64,000 bases of DNA from Allacma fusca (lineage: Eukaryota; Arthropoda; Collembola; Symphypleona; Sminthuridae): positions 57,013,131 through 57,077,130 of the forward strand of contig OX359247.1 in assembly GCA_947179485.1 (NCBI GenBank). The letters are read 5' to 3'. Position 1 is the stretch's first letter. Every line of letters starts with the position of its first letter. Shown piece after piece: positions 23,801 to 34,812 of this stretch. Below the pieces are notes generated by a model, which had not been told where the DNA came from, made no database searches, and saw only the letters and a list, made by a program, of their open reading frames with translations. A program made the position numbers and the translations under genes.

Positions 23801-26800
23801 TATTTCGAAATCGCTGTTAAAATTTTGGTGGGATATCCAAAAGCACCACAGATTTTACTATCAACATGTTAGCGATAATTTTCTCCAAGTAGGATATGAC
23901 CCTCCTAAGGATGAATTTCTCTCTGATGAAATTTTTAAACTCATGAATATTATCAAAATTATGTTGACGATAATTCAGAACTAAGTATTTAAACAGAAGA
24001 TTAGGCTAAAAGCTCCAATCTTCTTGCGCTAGAACAGCAAAAAAGGAACGACGCGATGTACATATGTATGCCGTGAACACGCACGCACATATGCCGTGTT
24101 CATTGGCAGCGTACATCGTGATAAATAAAGCATTACAATTTACATTGTAAATAGCATACTGTACTGATTGTTGGAACAAAATTACAAAATGATATAGTTA
24201 AATAATCCAGTAATAATTTCAAAATAATGATGATTTGTTAATTGAGGTCCCATGTCTTTACCCTTGATTGGTAATATGCTGGAATTAAGAGGATTCATCC
24301 ACCTGAAGCTTGCAAAATGGGCAGACCAGTATGGTGATATTTTTCAAATTTGGTTCGCCCGTAATCGGTAAGTTAATTGTTCCCATTTTGTTATCCATAT
24401 TAATGCTATTTCACTTCCATTAAATCAGCAAACTACACAATATTTTAATTGAATTCAAATTACCAACAGTATAGCGTAAGACGTATACATACAGCACATG
24501 TGTCTGCTACAAAGGTGTCCAAATGACTCAGCCTATCCTATATCCTTCTTATTTATAAAATTTGAACCGAGCCTACATATATGCCTACATTTTAACCGCC
24601 GAATAGATCAGCCTATCCTACATCCTTCCTATATGGGGTCCAGCAAGCCTACATATTAGCCTACATTTCACTAAAAAAATAGCTCAACGAATTCTATACC
24701 CTTCCTAAATCTTATGTGCTTTTCATAACTGACAGATTATTTAAGACCATTGACCATTCTACTCTAATAAATTAAAAATACTGTCTCAAGTAAATGGGGT
24801 TGAAATAAAATAGTTTAAGTTTAGACACCTTCACCAAAGCCCTAAGAGCAAAATAGTATGGATCTTGATTTGGTTTACGCCGGAAATAGTATGCAAATTT
24901 TACAACATTGGTCAAAAGGGATGTCACACTTAAGATTTCCTTAAATTCCCACTTTACCGAATATTTAGAAGTTTGATTTCCGTGAGGTTTCAGCGCATAT
25001 CAAGGCGAGATAGCACGTACTTTTCACGCTTGAACCACTCCATAAAACAATTTGGAGGTACCCGGCGCCGACTATTCTTTAATTATTTTCATTTTGTCCA
25101 TTCCATATACCATTGAATGAAAATGATGTGCTTCAATAGTCTACATGTGTATATGCCTATAATTCTATGACGGCTGAGCCTACCTATTTTGTAGGCTAGG
25201 TTTTAAGTGTATAATCTTGCACCCTATTTTGCCTACAAGCCTCTTTAATAAAATCCTCGCACCCTATAAATAGCCTACAAATAGGCCTATATGTAGGATA
25301 GGCGGACACCTTTGGTCTGCTAATGAATTGAGTATTACTACTTCATACCTGATAATTAGGGGCCATTCAAGTAATTCATAACGCAGGGGTAGTGGGTGGC
25401 CTAACAAACTAACGTTATGGTTTGTTACTTGCATCGGGTGGTCGTAAATCACCTTGGTACGTAACGCAATGTTTTGATGATCCTTCTTACCTCTGAAAAT
25501 TAAATGACTCGCCTTTAAAGCTTCGAAGCTTACGACGAGTTGGCGGTCTCGTATAGATACACGCAACGTAAATTTCATACATATACGATTTTGCACATTT
25601 ATCCTTAGCCAAATTAACCTTAAAGATTTCAAGTATTGTGCATCATTTATTGAATTAATTAGAACATTTTAAATGGCACAATGTATTGCATGTGGAGCAT
25701 GTTTCGAACCACTTCGGGTTACCCCGGAGGAGGATCAAGGAAGTGATTATCACGCTGTAGCTTTAAGCTGTGGAAATTTACTTAATAAATTCTGCCTGAC
25801 TTCATTTGTTCAAGCAATTGAAAGTATAAACGCAGGACATTATTGAATGTGTTGTACAAGGGTTTGCAGACAGTGATGATGAAGACAGTGACATTGAAGT
25901 TATTGAAAGTATTCCTGAACGGTTAAAAAGTCCATTTGTTAAATATGACGCTGAAGCCACAAATTGAATAAACCAAAGATGCATTTCCGTCCTACAAGGA
26001 TCCTATAAATAGGCGTATTTATAGGATAGGAACGGACTTTTCAAGAATTTATATGTAGGAAAAGGAAGGCATGAAAAATCTAATAATTAAAAGTAGGGAT
26101 ATTATAGGAAGCCTCCTTCCGAGAAAAAGTACAAATAAGAAGGGCATAAGAGTTGGCTGGTAGAGCATAAAATACGTATGTAGGAAATACGAAAGGCTAT
26201 GAGAAAGCCCTAAATTGACTTTTTAATGAAGATATCGTCGGCTAAATTTTAAAAGGTACCATTTTCATGTCATAACACGTGCTTTTTAATTGGGATCTCC
26301 ATTGAAAATGGTACTTTTTAGAATTTAGCCAGCGATATATGCAATTCCAACGTTTCTTTGAGGGATACTGTAAGCATGCGTGTTGTATGCCAAAGGAACC
26401 TATATAGGAAATAGGAATATAAAGGAAGGCAGAGTTGTCCATAATTTTAAAATATATGCATATAGGTAGGGCTCGAGACTGGCATTTGTACTATATATAG
26501 GAAAATGTAGGACAATACTTTGATATCATTTAAAGGAAGGATATATGCGTACTGTGATTCAATTATGCATCTTTGGAATAAACCTAGATTTACCGGATGA
26601 ATCGTATACTTTAAGTAGTCATACATATATTTAATCTAATGTATTTCCTAAAGCAGCATTTAAAAAACATGTAACGCGTTATGTCGGGTAGGTGGTAGTT
26701 TAGTCAGCGTTACCCTAGCGTTACACCATGTGGGTGGGGGTGAAATTTTTACCAATTTTGCGTTATGAATTACTTGAATGACCCCTTATAAAGTGAATTT

Positions 26801-29016
26801 TGCATATTTTATGCTACAGAAAAACTACTCCTATAAGTATGGTAACAAGAGTTCACGGAGTACTTATACATATGTAATTACACGTGGAGCACTCTCTTTA
26901 TAAGAGATGATTGGAAAGGAGCAAATTTTGACTTAAAATGACATACAGGATCCTTTAGGAAACAAAATTAGCAAGTTATACATGTACTAACATTTTTACC
27001 TTGTAAGTCGGTCTCTGCTAGAAAGAATAAAATCCAATGGCTAGGCTATAATGATCAACAAGAAATATAATCTGAACTCTAATGATTATATTGTATGTCT
27101 ACAGATGCTACGTTATAAACGACTTAAAATTAATTAAGGAAGTGTACAATGATCCTGCTTTCGCTGGGCGAATTGATGAAGAATCATTTACCGTTTTTTC
27201 GGATGGGCCACACGGTATGTGAAACTAATTATATATGAAATTATAATAACTAATTATAAATGAACTAAATGCACTTTCAATTGGGAGAATATTCTACACG
27301 GAGGCTCACAATTGTGCAAAATGAAGAAATCGCTTCAAGAAATTAGAAATAAAGTGAACCAATTAGTATTTATGCTGAAATGCTGCAAGGAAAATTTGTT
27401 CATTTTGTTTTTTTTTCTCAAAACCTTTCGTATCATTTTGCATTCTTAGGAGTGCTGAACTCCTCTGGTCAGGAGTGGGTTGATCAACGGCGGTTTACGC
27501 TCCGTCACCTTCGGGACTTCGGATTTGGGAAGAACGTCAGCGAGGAATTGATTATGAACGAAGTGAATGAATTCTTGGGAGGGTTTACGAAGCAGGTGGG
27601 CCAGCCCGTGATGCTAAACAGAACCTTCCAGATGGCAGTGTTGAATACATTGTGGGAAATTATGGCAGGAGTGCGTTATGAGCAAGATGACCCACGACTT
27701 TGGTCCGTTTTCAATAAGAACAAAGAGTAAGAAGATACCAACACCTCTAATTACAACTAAATACATACATATGTGTATTTGTTGAAGCAAGTTTATGTTG
27801 TAATTTTGCACTGCATTGTTAACAGATTATCGGAGAAGCTCGCCAGCAACATTTCAATTATATTCATGCCGAGATTGGCAAAGTTAATCCCAAAATTGTC
27901 CGGTTGGGGAGAGCTAATGGATTTGGTGAAGGATATGAGGAGCATAACATTAGGGCACGTAGATCAGCACAAAAAGTCCTTCCCAGAGAATGGAGTACCC
28001 CGGGATTTTATGGATGCTTACATCAAAGAAATTGAAGCCACGACAGATCCAGATTCCAGTTTTTACAAGGATAATGGGAGTAAGAATTGTATTACCTCAG
28101 ACAACTTTTTTTCTGAAATTATATGCATACCTGTTTACTTCTACGGAATCAACCACCTATGCCCCTATAATTAGTGGATGGAGGGTGGCGGAAAGAATGA
28201 ATACTATCTAGTTCTTATTAAGCGTGGGTCAAATGATATAAGCCGTCCTACACAAGTATGTACTGAATTTAGAATTAATATTATAAATGTTCTAATAATT
28301 TTTTCCTTGAATAGTTCGGTCTTTGGCAGCTGTTGTTGGAGATTTATTTGCTGCAGGATTTGAAACTGTCACTTTGACCTTATCGTGGGCTGTACTGTAT
28401 TTATCAACATTCCCGGAAGTGCAGAGGAAACTCCAAGAGGAGCTGGACAGTGTTGTTGGTCGCAACCGTTACCCTGCTCTGGCTGATCGTCCATTGTAAT
28501 ACCATGCATAATATTTTTTGGCGGTATTTGGGATAATTACAAGCATGGAACTCATGTCGCTTTTGATTTAATAGGTTGCCATATGTGGAGGCCACCATCA
28601 CAGAAACTCTACGTTATTCTACCATTGTCCCATTCAATGTATTTCACACTGCAACTGAAGATGCCAAAATTAACGGTTATGACGTTCCCAAAGGAACATG
28701 GATCATTAGCACCAACCATCGCGTTCATTTTGACGAGCAGTACTTCCCTAACCCCACAAAATTCGATCCTGCAAGATTTATTTCTAAAGGTGGAAAATTC
28801 CAAAAACCGGATGCCCTATTAGCCTTCGGATTCGGTAAACGCGTTTGTCTGGGAGAAACGTTGGCAAGAGATGAGGTCTTTCTTTTCCTGACGAACATGT
28901 TCCACCGGTTCAGTATTCGACTCGCAGATGAAAATCCCAATGCTACCTTCGAACCTAACCCTGGATTTTTGCTTTCACCTAAGGATTTTAAAGTTGTCAT
29001 GACCGAGAGGAACTAG
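20895..29016 (+). CDS. cytochrome P450, CYP2 clan, copy B (7 exons, intact)
   Basis: Exons are 20895-20988, 24247-24367, 27105-27214, 27450-27726, 27826-28079, 28315-28495 and 28575-29016. Every exon has exactly the length of its copy-A counterpart (492 residues). The motifs agree: membrane anchor, YPKGP hinge, WVDQRR, I-helix AGFET, ETLR, FDPARF and [11 protein letters not shown] with haem Cys437. Differences from copy A are few and conservative in the parts compared (for example [10 protein letters not shown] against [10 protein letters not shown] in exon 2), so this is a recent tandem duplicate. Introns 1 and 2 are long because of insertions (21645-23775, 24510-25314 and 25359-26785). Splice sites are intact. 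The last 49 bp of the gene and everything downstream are present again, inverted, at 34815-39454. Substrate unknown. Confidence 0.9.
21940..23760. repeat. 1.8-kb imperfect palindrome with ~88-bp internal tandem repeats
   Basis: The left arm (about 21950-22690) and right arm (about 23060-23745) are reverse complements of each other. The outer part shares CTTTCCTATCTGGTA. Within the left arm a unit starting TGGTATTAATTTTT recurs at 22221, 22309, 22396 and 22483, a period of 87-88 bp. Each unit contains GATTCCCGTAAGGGAAACC, itself a mini-palindrome. Open frames through these units are only a by-product of the repeat. Fragments of the family occur at 18007-18480 and 44749-45440. The superfamily is unknown; it behaves like a foldback element. 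Confidence 0.65.
22700..22842. repeat. inner hairpin at the centre of the palindrome
   Basis: The left arm 22702-22749 (starting GTCGTTTCGGACGTTCAGG) and the right arm 22793-22839 (ending CTGTCCGAAACGAC) are nearly perfect inverted copies enclosing a GC-rich loop of about 43 bp. A related short sequence (CGAAGCGACGGGTTAGG) lies at about 45108-45125, so it is part of, or inserted into, the same family. Confidence 0.6.
24510..25314. mobile_element. hAT element, CCTATCCTA family, in intron 2 of copy B
   Basis: Terminal repeats CAAAGGTGTCC / GGACACCTTTG are flanked by the perfect 8-bp duplication GTCTGCTA (24502-24509, 25315-25322). Subterminal regions are made of CCTATCCTA, AGCCTACATA and TAGGCTA words. 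It has no coding capacity. A partial second copy starts at 56068 with the same terminus and shares the interior (24865-25010 against 56410-56585). Confidence 0.88.
25674..25960 (+). pseudogene. possible RING-finger-like fragment inside the Harbinger-like element
   Basis: From an ATG at 25674 the frame gives a short peptide with a [11 protein letters not shown] start (C-x2-C) and [17 protein letters not shown], spaced like the C-x2-C ... CGxxxxxxC part of a RING finger. It stops at TGA near 25845 and an acidic segment follows in other frames. Only part of the zinc ligands are present. It may be a captured host fragment or chance; I give it as a weak call. Confidence 0.25.
25974..26575. mobile_element. 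hAT element, ATAGGAAGG family, nested in the Harbinger-like element
   Basis: Terminal repeats CAAAGATGCAT / ATGCATCTTTG are flanked by the perfect 8-bp duplication GAATAAAC (25966-25973, 26576-26583). Subterminal words (TCCTATAAATAGG, TATAGGAAGG) resemble those of the CCTATCCTA family, and the CAAAG terminus is shared with it, so the two are probably related. It also contains an inner inverted pair around GGTACCATTTTCA (about 26254-26320). Non-coding. Confidence 0.82.
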
Positions 29017-29345
29017 AGGTGTGCAATCTACTGTCCAATTTAACTGAACATGATTAGCCATTACTTGGTTCTTATTAATGACTTACTAACTAATGGTAGA
29101 ATTATATTAGCCCCTGATTCACATTAAAGTGTAAAATACGATTAAACTTAAAATGCATAACCTGATTAAAATTATTTTTTTATTCCTGTGTATCACAAGC
29201 TTTTTCAGATAATCTGATACAACTAACAAGAATTGTAATTCCAATAATTATGGAAGTCTAATACGTTCAGAGCCGAAGAGTTAATCATTCAACCTGGTAG
29301 TACGTGCACCCAATAAAAAATGTAATGCTCGCCCTGTGTTTTTGT

Positions 29346-29885
29346 GAATTCAATTTTTCTCCTGGTTTACGTAGTCTATACGGATTACTTAAAAAAAAAT
29401 CATTTCGATCATTACTAGGAGGCTACTGAGTCTTATTGTACTCTTGGACGGATAACAATTTACGCTGAAAACTTTTGAGTTGGATTTCCTGATTGTGAAC
29501 ACAAATTGACCAAATATTTTAGTATTCTGGCTATTTTGTGCAATCCCTGATTAAGTACGAAGCATTGTTCTCATAAATCAAAAGTTAAAACTTCAAAGGA
29601 CTTTATACCTTCCTAAATTCAATTTTTCTCTTGGGTTACGTAGTCTATACGGATTACTTTAAATAAAATCTTTTCGAGCATGACTAGGGGGCTACTGAGT
29701 CTTAATGTCTTATTGTTCTGTTGGATGGATAACAATTTACGCTGAAAACTTTTGAGTTGGGTTTACTGATTTTGAAAACAAATTGATCAAATATTTTAGT
29801 AATCGGGCTATTTTGTGCAATCCTAGATTAAGTACGAAGCATTGTTCTTCTAATTCAAAGGTTAAAACTTCAGAAGACTTATAAA
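29346..29885. repeat. tandem duplication of a ~270-bp unit
   Basis: Two head-to-tail copies begin at about 29346 and 29615. Each starts AATTCAATTTTTCTC and contains TTACGTAGTCTATACGGATT, GATAACAATTTACGCTGAAA and ATTAAGTACGAAGCATTGTTC. I judge them to be close to 90% identical. They are non-coding and lie between P450 copy B and the carboxypeptidase gene. The same pair is mirrored at 38537-39076 in the other arm. Function unknown. Confidence 0.75.
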
Positions 29886-30028
29886 TTTGGGTGTGTAAGC
29901 ATTTTAAAAATTGTGCACTCATGTTTGTGAATATATTAGGTAGCCATAGTAACTATTAAATGTCAGATAAAATACCTATCCCAATTTATACCGAATAATG
30001 TTTCATAATTAGCTTATACAATCAAGCA

Positions 30029-32782
30029 TTAAAACTCTTTGTTGTACAGAAATCTTTCCACTAAATCCAATGCCCATTCTGGCTGATCTCGAATGGCATA
30101 ATTTCCAGCATTACGAATCATGGCATAGACAAAGTTGTCAGTCGCTTTAATGTAACCTGCCACGTCTCCATTGACTCTCCAGATTTTTCTCGTGGCTTTA
30201 GAGTAATCGTCCTTTCCCTTCCATTTAAGGTTGTTGATCAATCTTGTCAAGCTCTGTTGTACGGTACCCATGTCAAATTGTGCCGCATAAAAGAGTACGC
30301 GGTAGCCCCGGTCGAGCATTTCCTGAATCAAGTCCTCATGAGCACCAGCAAATTCCTTCGTAAAGCGAGTGTAGATATTTGGGTCCCCATTGATGAATTT
30401 GTGGAGCCCCACATGAAGATAGTTATGGATTTCTTTTGAGTCGATGAACTTCAGGAATTTGCTATCATCAAGTGGAGGTTTGTCCATCAATGCATTTCTA
30501 TAGTCCAGGAACCCAGTGGTGTTTTCAAAGAGAGAGCCTGGACCGGTTATTGTAGTCAAGAAAAGCTGTGAATTCCATTTTAAGCACGCAAATTTTAAAA
30601 TTCAGGAAGTTTAACTATTTAAAGTATATGCGCACATGTATTCAACTCATAACAAATTAAGTATTGACATGGCCTTGTAATTTGGTCGGCGATTTCAGAA
30701 TGTCAAAGCAAAATTTCTAGTTTTTCCTGTAGTCACATAAAAGTGAGTTTAAAAACACTTTGATATTTTAACTTCGCAGGCAATTTTGGTGGGAATTTTT
30801 CGTACACATTTCCATCACAGACCTAACTTGGGTGGTGCGAATAATCCAAGAAGGGAATGACAAACATGTTTTTGACTTGACCATGTCATTGTCTGTGTAG
30901 ATAGATATACGTAACGGTGAGAAAGGAAAAGTGACTTGATTCTTCTGTTGACACCCCGTAATGCTAGAAAGAAACAAAACTGAACATACCTCTGATGCTT
31001 CTTGAATGTTTCCCTTGTTAAACTCTACCAATCCTTTACTCATGACATCATCAAACTTCTTCTTTTGCTCTTCATCAATCAACCCAAAGTTGTACAAGGT
31101 TTGTGGCCGATCGAGTTCTTGCTGAAGGTCAAAATATGGAGAGCCTATGACAACTCCCTTTAAATTTATCTTAACATCACTTTTTGAATTTTCCAAATCA
31201 ATGTGTCTAACGACGTATGGAATCAATGTTGCTATAAACATAAATACATACAAATTATTCTGAAAAAAATATTTAGAGGCAATAGTTATTCGGGTTTTCA
31301 AGACCATTTCTTTTACCAGCATAAGTTTCTCCGGCTAAATAGAAATCTCGTGGCTGAAATTCGTTGAATAGTATAAAAAATTGCTTTAACGCCTCGTAAA
31401 TTTCGATCGCTTCTTCGTCCGAATTATTTGCAAACGCTTTTTCATTGTTAGCAAAACTGAAACCTTCAGAAATAATTGAGAACCAGCAGGTCAAGTAGGG
31501 AAAACATGATAAGGAAGGATTTGAAAATTAATTGTACTTTGTCCTTAAATAAATGCATTTAAGCTTACCAGATCCCACAGGGGCGTCAATATATAACATT
31601 GAATGTGTTTTTGTCCATGTCACATTTCTATCCTTCACAACGTTGTTTTCCTTCAGTTCGAAGGGACCCGTTTCTAAGAATATGCCTTCCAGAGAACTAA
31701 ACCCAGGAAAATCGTTCACCCATAGTATGACTGGGGCTTTGTCAGGATTTTCCTGTTCAATACAAGGACGATCATTAAAAAGCTGGAGCTGTATAAGATG
31801 GTCTTTATAATGGTCTGTTCTAGCCCCAGAAATGCTTTAGGATTTGAAATTGCAGTATACTAAATGATCTGTATCTTTGAAATTGTTCTCACTTTACAGG
31901 TCAAAATTGGTTGCTTCAAAATAAAGAACGCTCACTAGTAATACTTTAAATTTCAAGCCTGTTATGTGTATATAACAAAAATTAGTAATATATTGTAAAT
32001 TGTAAGCAATAATGTCACAGAATATGCAGAACACTAATTTGGAAGAACACTCGCATAAAACGGTTTTAATGTTATTGGTTTTCTTGCCGTCTTTATTGCT
32101 ATGTTTGACATGTGACCTTTATTGTTGTCATTCACTTTACTTCTGTCAGTTCAAAAGGTGTATTTTACGGTTAATAGTGCTTTTATATGTGTAAGTTACA
32201 AGTGACTTTCTTAATAGCACCAAAAAATATTTAGACATTCCTGCTGCTAAGAACGCTAGTTTTTCTCATTATATGTGTATAGAATTGCAACAATAAAAGA
32301 TTTTAGGCTTTAAGGGGTAGTACTTTAAAAATCTTCTCTACAAATGTTCGGGACATTTTTAAGTGATTTTATCCAAAAGCAAAGAGCTTTTAAATGAACT
32401 AAATAAAAACAACAGACGCATACATTTCCTAATGTAACACAGCGCCCCAAAGGCAATTTAGGACGTCATAAATGTAAATTGTACTTACATTTCTATGCTA
32501 TATGCTTATTTTAGTCAACATTTTTATTACCTGAGCAGGAAAGAACCAAAAAAATAGATTTGAATTGGTACTTTCGTCGATTGTGAAGAATCCGCTGTAG
32601 CTCTTTAGATCCTTTCCAGTTCGAATTAATTTGGTACTGTCTTCAGCGCTAGCTCGAGCCTTGACCAAATCGCCGCTTTTGATTAAAGGTGTCAAAAATA
32701 AATCACCTTCAGTCGCTGAAGCGAAGAATGGTAGTGAGCATAGCCATAAAAGAATGGCCACCAAAAATGAGCGTTTCCCCAT
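30029..32782 (-). CDS. serine carboxypeptidase-like protein (S10 fold) lacking catalytic Ser and His, left copy
   Basis: Five exons on the minus strand: 32782-32531, 31752-31569, 31463-31317, 31231-30990 and 30565-30029 (453 residues, usual for CPVL-type S10 proteins). A signal peptide occupies residues 1 to about 23 (hydrophobic LVAILLWLCSLPFF, then ASA), so the product should enter the secretory pathway. Family landmarks are LFFWFFPAQ at the end of exon 1, PVILWVNDFPGFSSLEG (family WLNGGPGCSS), GETYA at 190-194 and VLFYAAQFD with Asp373 kept. The nucleophile position is Thr192 instead of Ser, and the His of AGHxVPxDQP is Asn430 (AGNYAIRDQP). The oxyanion-loop glycines are also changed. It should not be an active peptidase; a binding or scaffolding role is possible. 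All frames are open and splice sites normal. The sequence is identical to the copy at 35640-38393. Confidence 0.88.
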
Positions 32783-32941
32783 TTTCCGAGTTATGTCGCA
32801 AAATCACCAGATAAGCTGACAATGAGAATGTGATGTCACATAGACAACCGTTGTTTTTTACTTTTCAGAGTGTAATTGAGAAATGCTGATTGCAAACCTC
32901 AAATTGTGAATGAGTGAAAACCTGAAGAAGCACAACAAAAC

Positions 32942-33636
32942 TAGTGCATCGCATGGGTTCAAAACAGTCGAACCTGTACCTGAACCTGGACCCAAACTTT
33001 GGGTACCTCAAAAGCGTGAACCTGTACCTGAAAATGTACCCATTTCACAGGTTCAAATTTTTCGATCCTGAACCTGACCCAATTGCGTTTTTGTAGTACC
33101 CGCACCTGATTAGTACCTGAACCCGAAAAAGTACCCAAAAGACGACCTGAACCCGGGTATTTTTGGACCGGACCTGAATATGTTTGGGTACTTGAGAATC
33201 CAAACTTTTTTAAATTTTATCTTGTATTAAAAGTACAATTGGGTATTTGTAGTACAAAATATATTTAAAATGCATAAGAATGAAAGTTCACTGGTTCCTG
33301 GGACACCCTGCCATTGCTTTTGCGATGGAAATCATTTGGGAAGCTTGAATTCTCCGGCCTTTAACTTTCAATCAATGAACCCAAACATTTCAGGTCTTTT
33401 GCGATCAGGTTCAGGTCTTTTATGTGTTGCACCTGGTCCTGACAGGTAAAATCAAACCGGGTTTTTCTCTGTACCTGGTCCTGAACCTGAACCTGTACCC
33501 AATTTTACGGGTATAAAATATTGTACCCAGAAAGGACCCAAAATTATTGGGTCCAAAATAAATGAACCCATACTGAACCTGAACCTGGACCTGAACCCAA
33601 ATACCCGGGTGCGACCTGAACCCATGCGATGCACTA
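32942..33636. mobile_element. hAT element, CAGGTTCAGG family, upstream of the left carboxypeptidase-like gene
   Basis: The element is 695 bp with ends TAGTGCATCGCATGGGTTC / GAACCCATGCGATGCACTA (perfect inverted repeats) and the 8-bp duplication AACAAAAC (32934-32941, 33637-33644). Nearly its whole length is CCTGAACCTG / GGGTACC words. It lacks coding capacity. The left arm of the large inverted duplication ends inside it, 27-29 bp before its terminus. Confidence 0.88.
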
Positions 33637-33644
33637 AACAAAAC

Positions 33645-34435
33645 ATTCAGTATTTATGTGATGAAACTGTAGTGTCATGTGTATGCTTAAGCTAATTTCT
33701 TGAAATGAAATGGCATCAAATCCGGTTTATTTAGTAGTAAAAACCGGAAAGAGCTAAATGTCAAACCAAGGTTTTAGCAGTACTAAAGTAGGAAATAAAT
33801 TGATAGATTCACTTCAATGCGCCTAAACCCATAGAGATACATATATACAAACCTTAAATGGCACTAGTAGAAATGCTGTAAATTATTATCATTGGCTACA
33901 AAGCTTTAAGCATGACTGGTGTCATAACCACATGTACAGATATACAGACTTAGACGGATTAAATTGTAGTCAACGTTAAGAGATATATCTCAAAAAATAA
34001 GAGGTACTGTGGGAACGAGGCTTACATATTTCTCAGGTCAACTGATGAGGATGGATCTGGCTGCTATGTTTGTCACTTAAAAAGCAACTTTGCACTTAAT
34101 TTTTTTCAGAATGTGAAGTACAAACGTGTGAAGGTACAGAAGGTTCAATTAACTAGTTAATTTCCATTCTTAGAATGCTTATATTGGTATAATTATGATT
34201 ACATGATAATCTCGATTACGCCGGTGACGAGACAAGCCGGTTTAGAAGCATTTTTGATGAAAAGCAAAATACTTTACATTTAGACTAAAAAGCACCACAG
34301 CTCGGACTGGCCTCATCATCAGCCAGGAATCCTAGACTGATTTACTGGATTCTTTCACTTTAAAATTTCACTCCAATTTTGAGTACAAAAATATACCCTT
34401 AATCTATACATTTAGGGATCACAATGGCTTATAAT
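33645..34435. other. single-copy centre of the inverted duplication (left of the gap)
   Basis: This DNA has no counterpart on the other side of the gap within the window. I see no gene, RNA or element ends; it is AT-rich intergenic sequence. Confidence 0.5.
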
Positions 34436-34612
34436 TAAGGTTCTCAACGGATCGGATATATCCGAACGGATACGGATCGGATACGGTTAGGATAAAACCA
34501 GGGATAGGAATTCGAATTCGAATCGGAATTAGAATCGGAATTATATTCAAAAAATTCGGGTATCCGAATCGATATTAGAATCGGAAAACAATTCACCACG
34601 GTATTTGTATCC
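34436..34612. mobile_element. two stacked hAT-like left ends running into the gap
   Basis: At 34440-34498 there is an array of GGATCGGATACGGATC words, looking like the subterminal part of one family. At 34499 a second element begins with CAGGGATAGGAATTCG and continues with GAATCGGAATTAGAATCGG. This second part matches the reverse complement of 52060-52176, the end of the complete element at 51214-52176, base for base over most of its length. The element is cut by the N run. Confidence 0.65.
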
Positions 34613-34812
34613 NNNNNNNNNNNNNNNNNNNNNNNNNNNNNNNNNNNNNNNNNNNNNNNNNNNNNNNNNNNNNNNNNNNNNNNNNNNNNNNNNNNNNNNN
34701 NNNNNNNNNNNNNNNNNNNNNNNNNNNNNNNNNNNNNNNNNNNNNNNNNNNNNNNNNNNNNNNNNNNNNNNNNNNNNNNNNNNNNNNNNNNNNNNNNNNN
34801 NNNNNNNNNNNN
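34613..34812. other. assembly gap, 200 N
   Basis: There are exactly 200 undetermined bases. The round length suggests a scaffolding placeholder rather than a measured distance. It lies at the centre of the large inverted duplication and cuts a hAT element on each side. Confidence 0.99.

Larger units (their letters stand above)
25359..26785. mobile_element. PIF/Harbinger-like element in intron 2 of copy B
   Basis: Inverted ends GGGGCCATTCAAGTAATTCA / TGAATTACTTGAATGACCCC continue inward for at least 25 bp with one mismatch. They are flanked by the 3-bp duplication TTA (25356-25358, 26786-26788), the usual TWA target of PIF/Harbinger elements, whose ends commonly begin GGG. The element is 1.43 kb, of which 602 bp is a later hAT insertion. 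No transposase or Myb-like partner gene is present, so it is non-autonomous. Confidence 0.75.
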
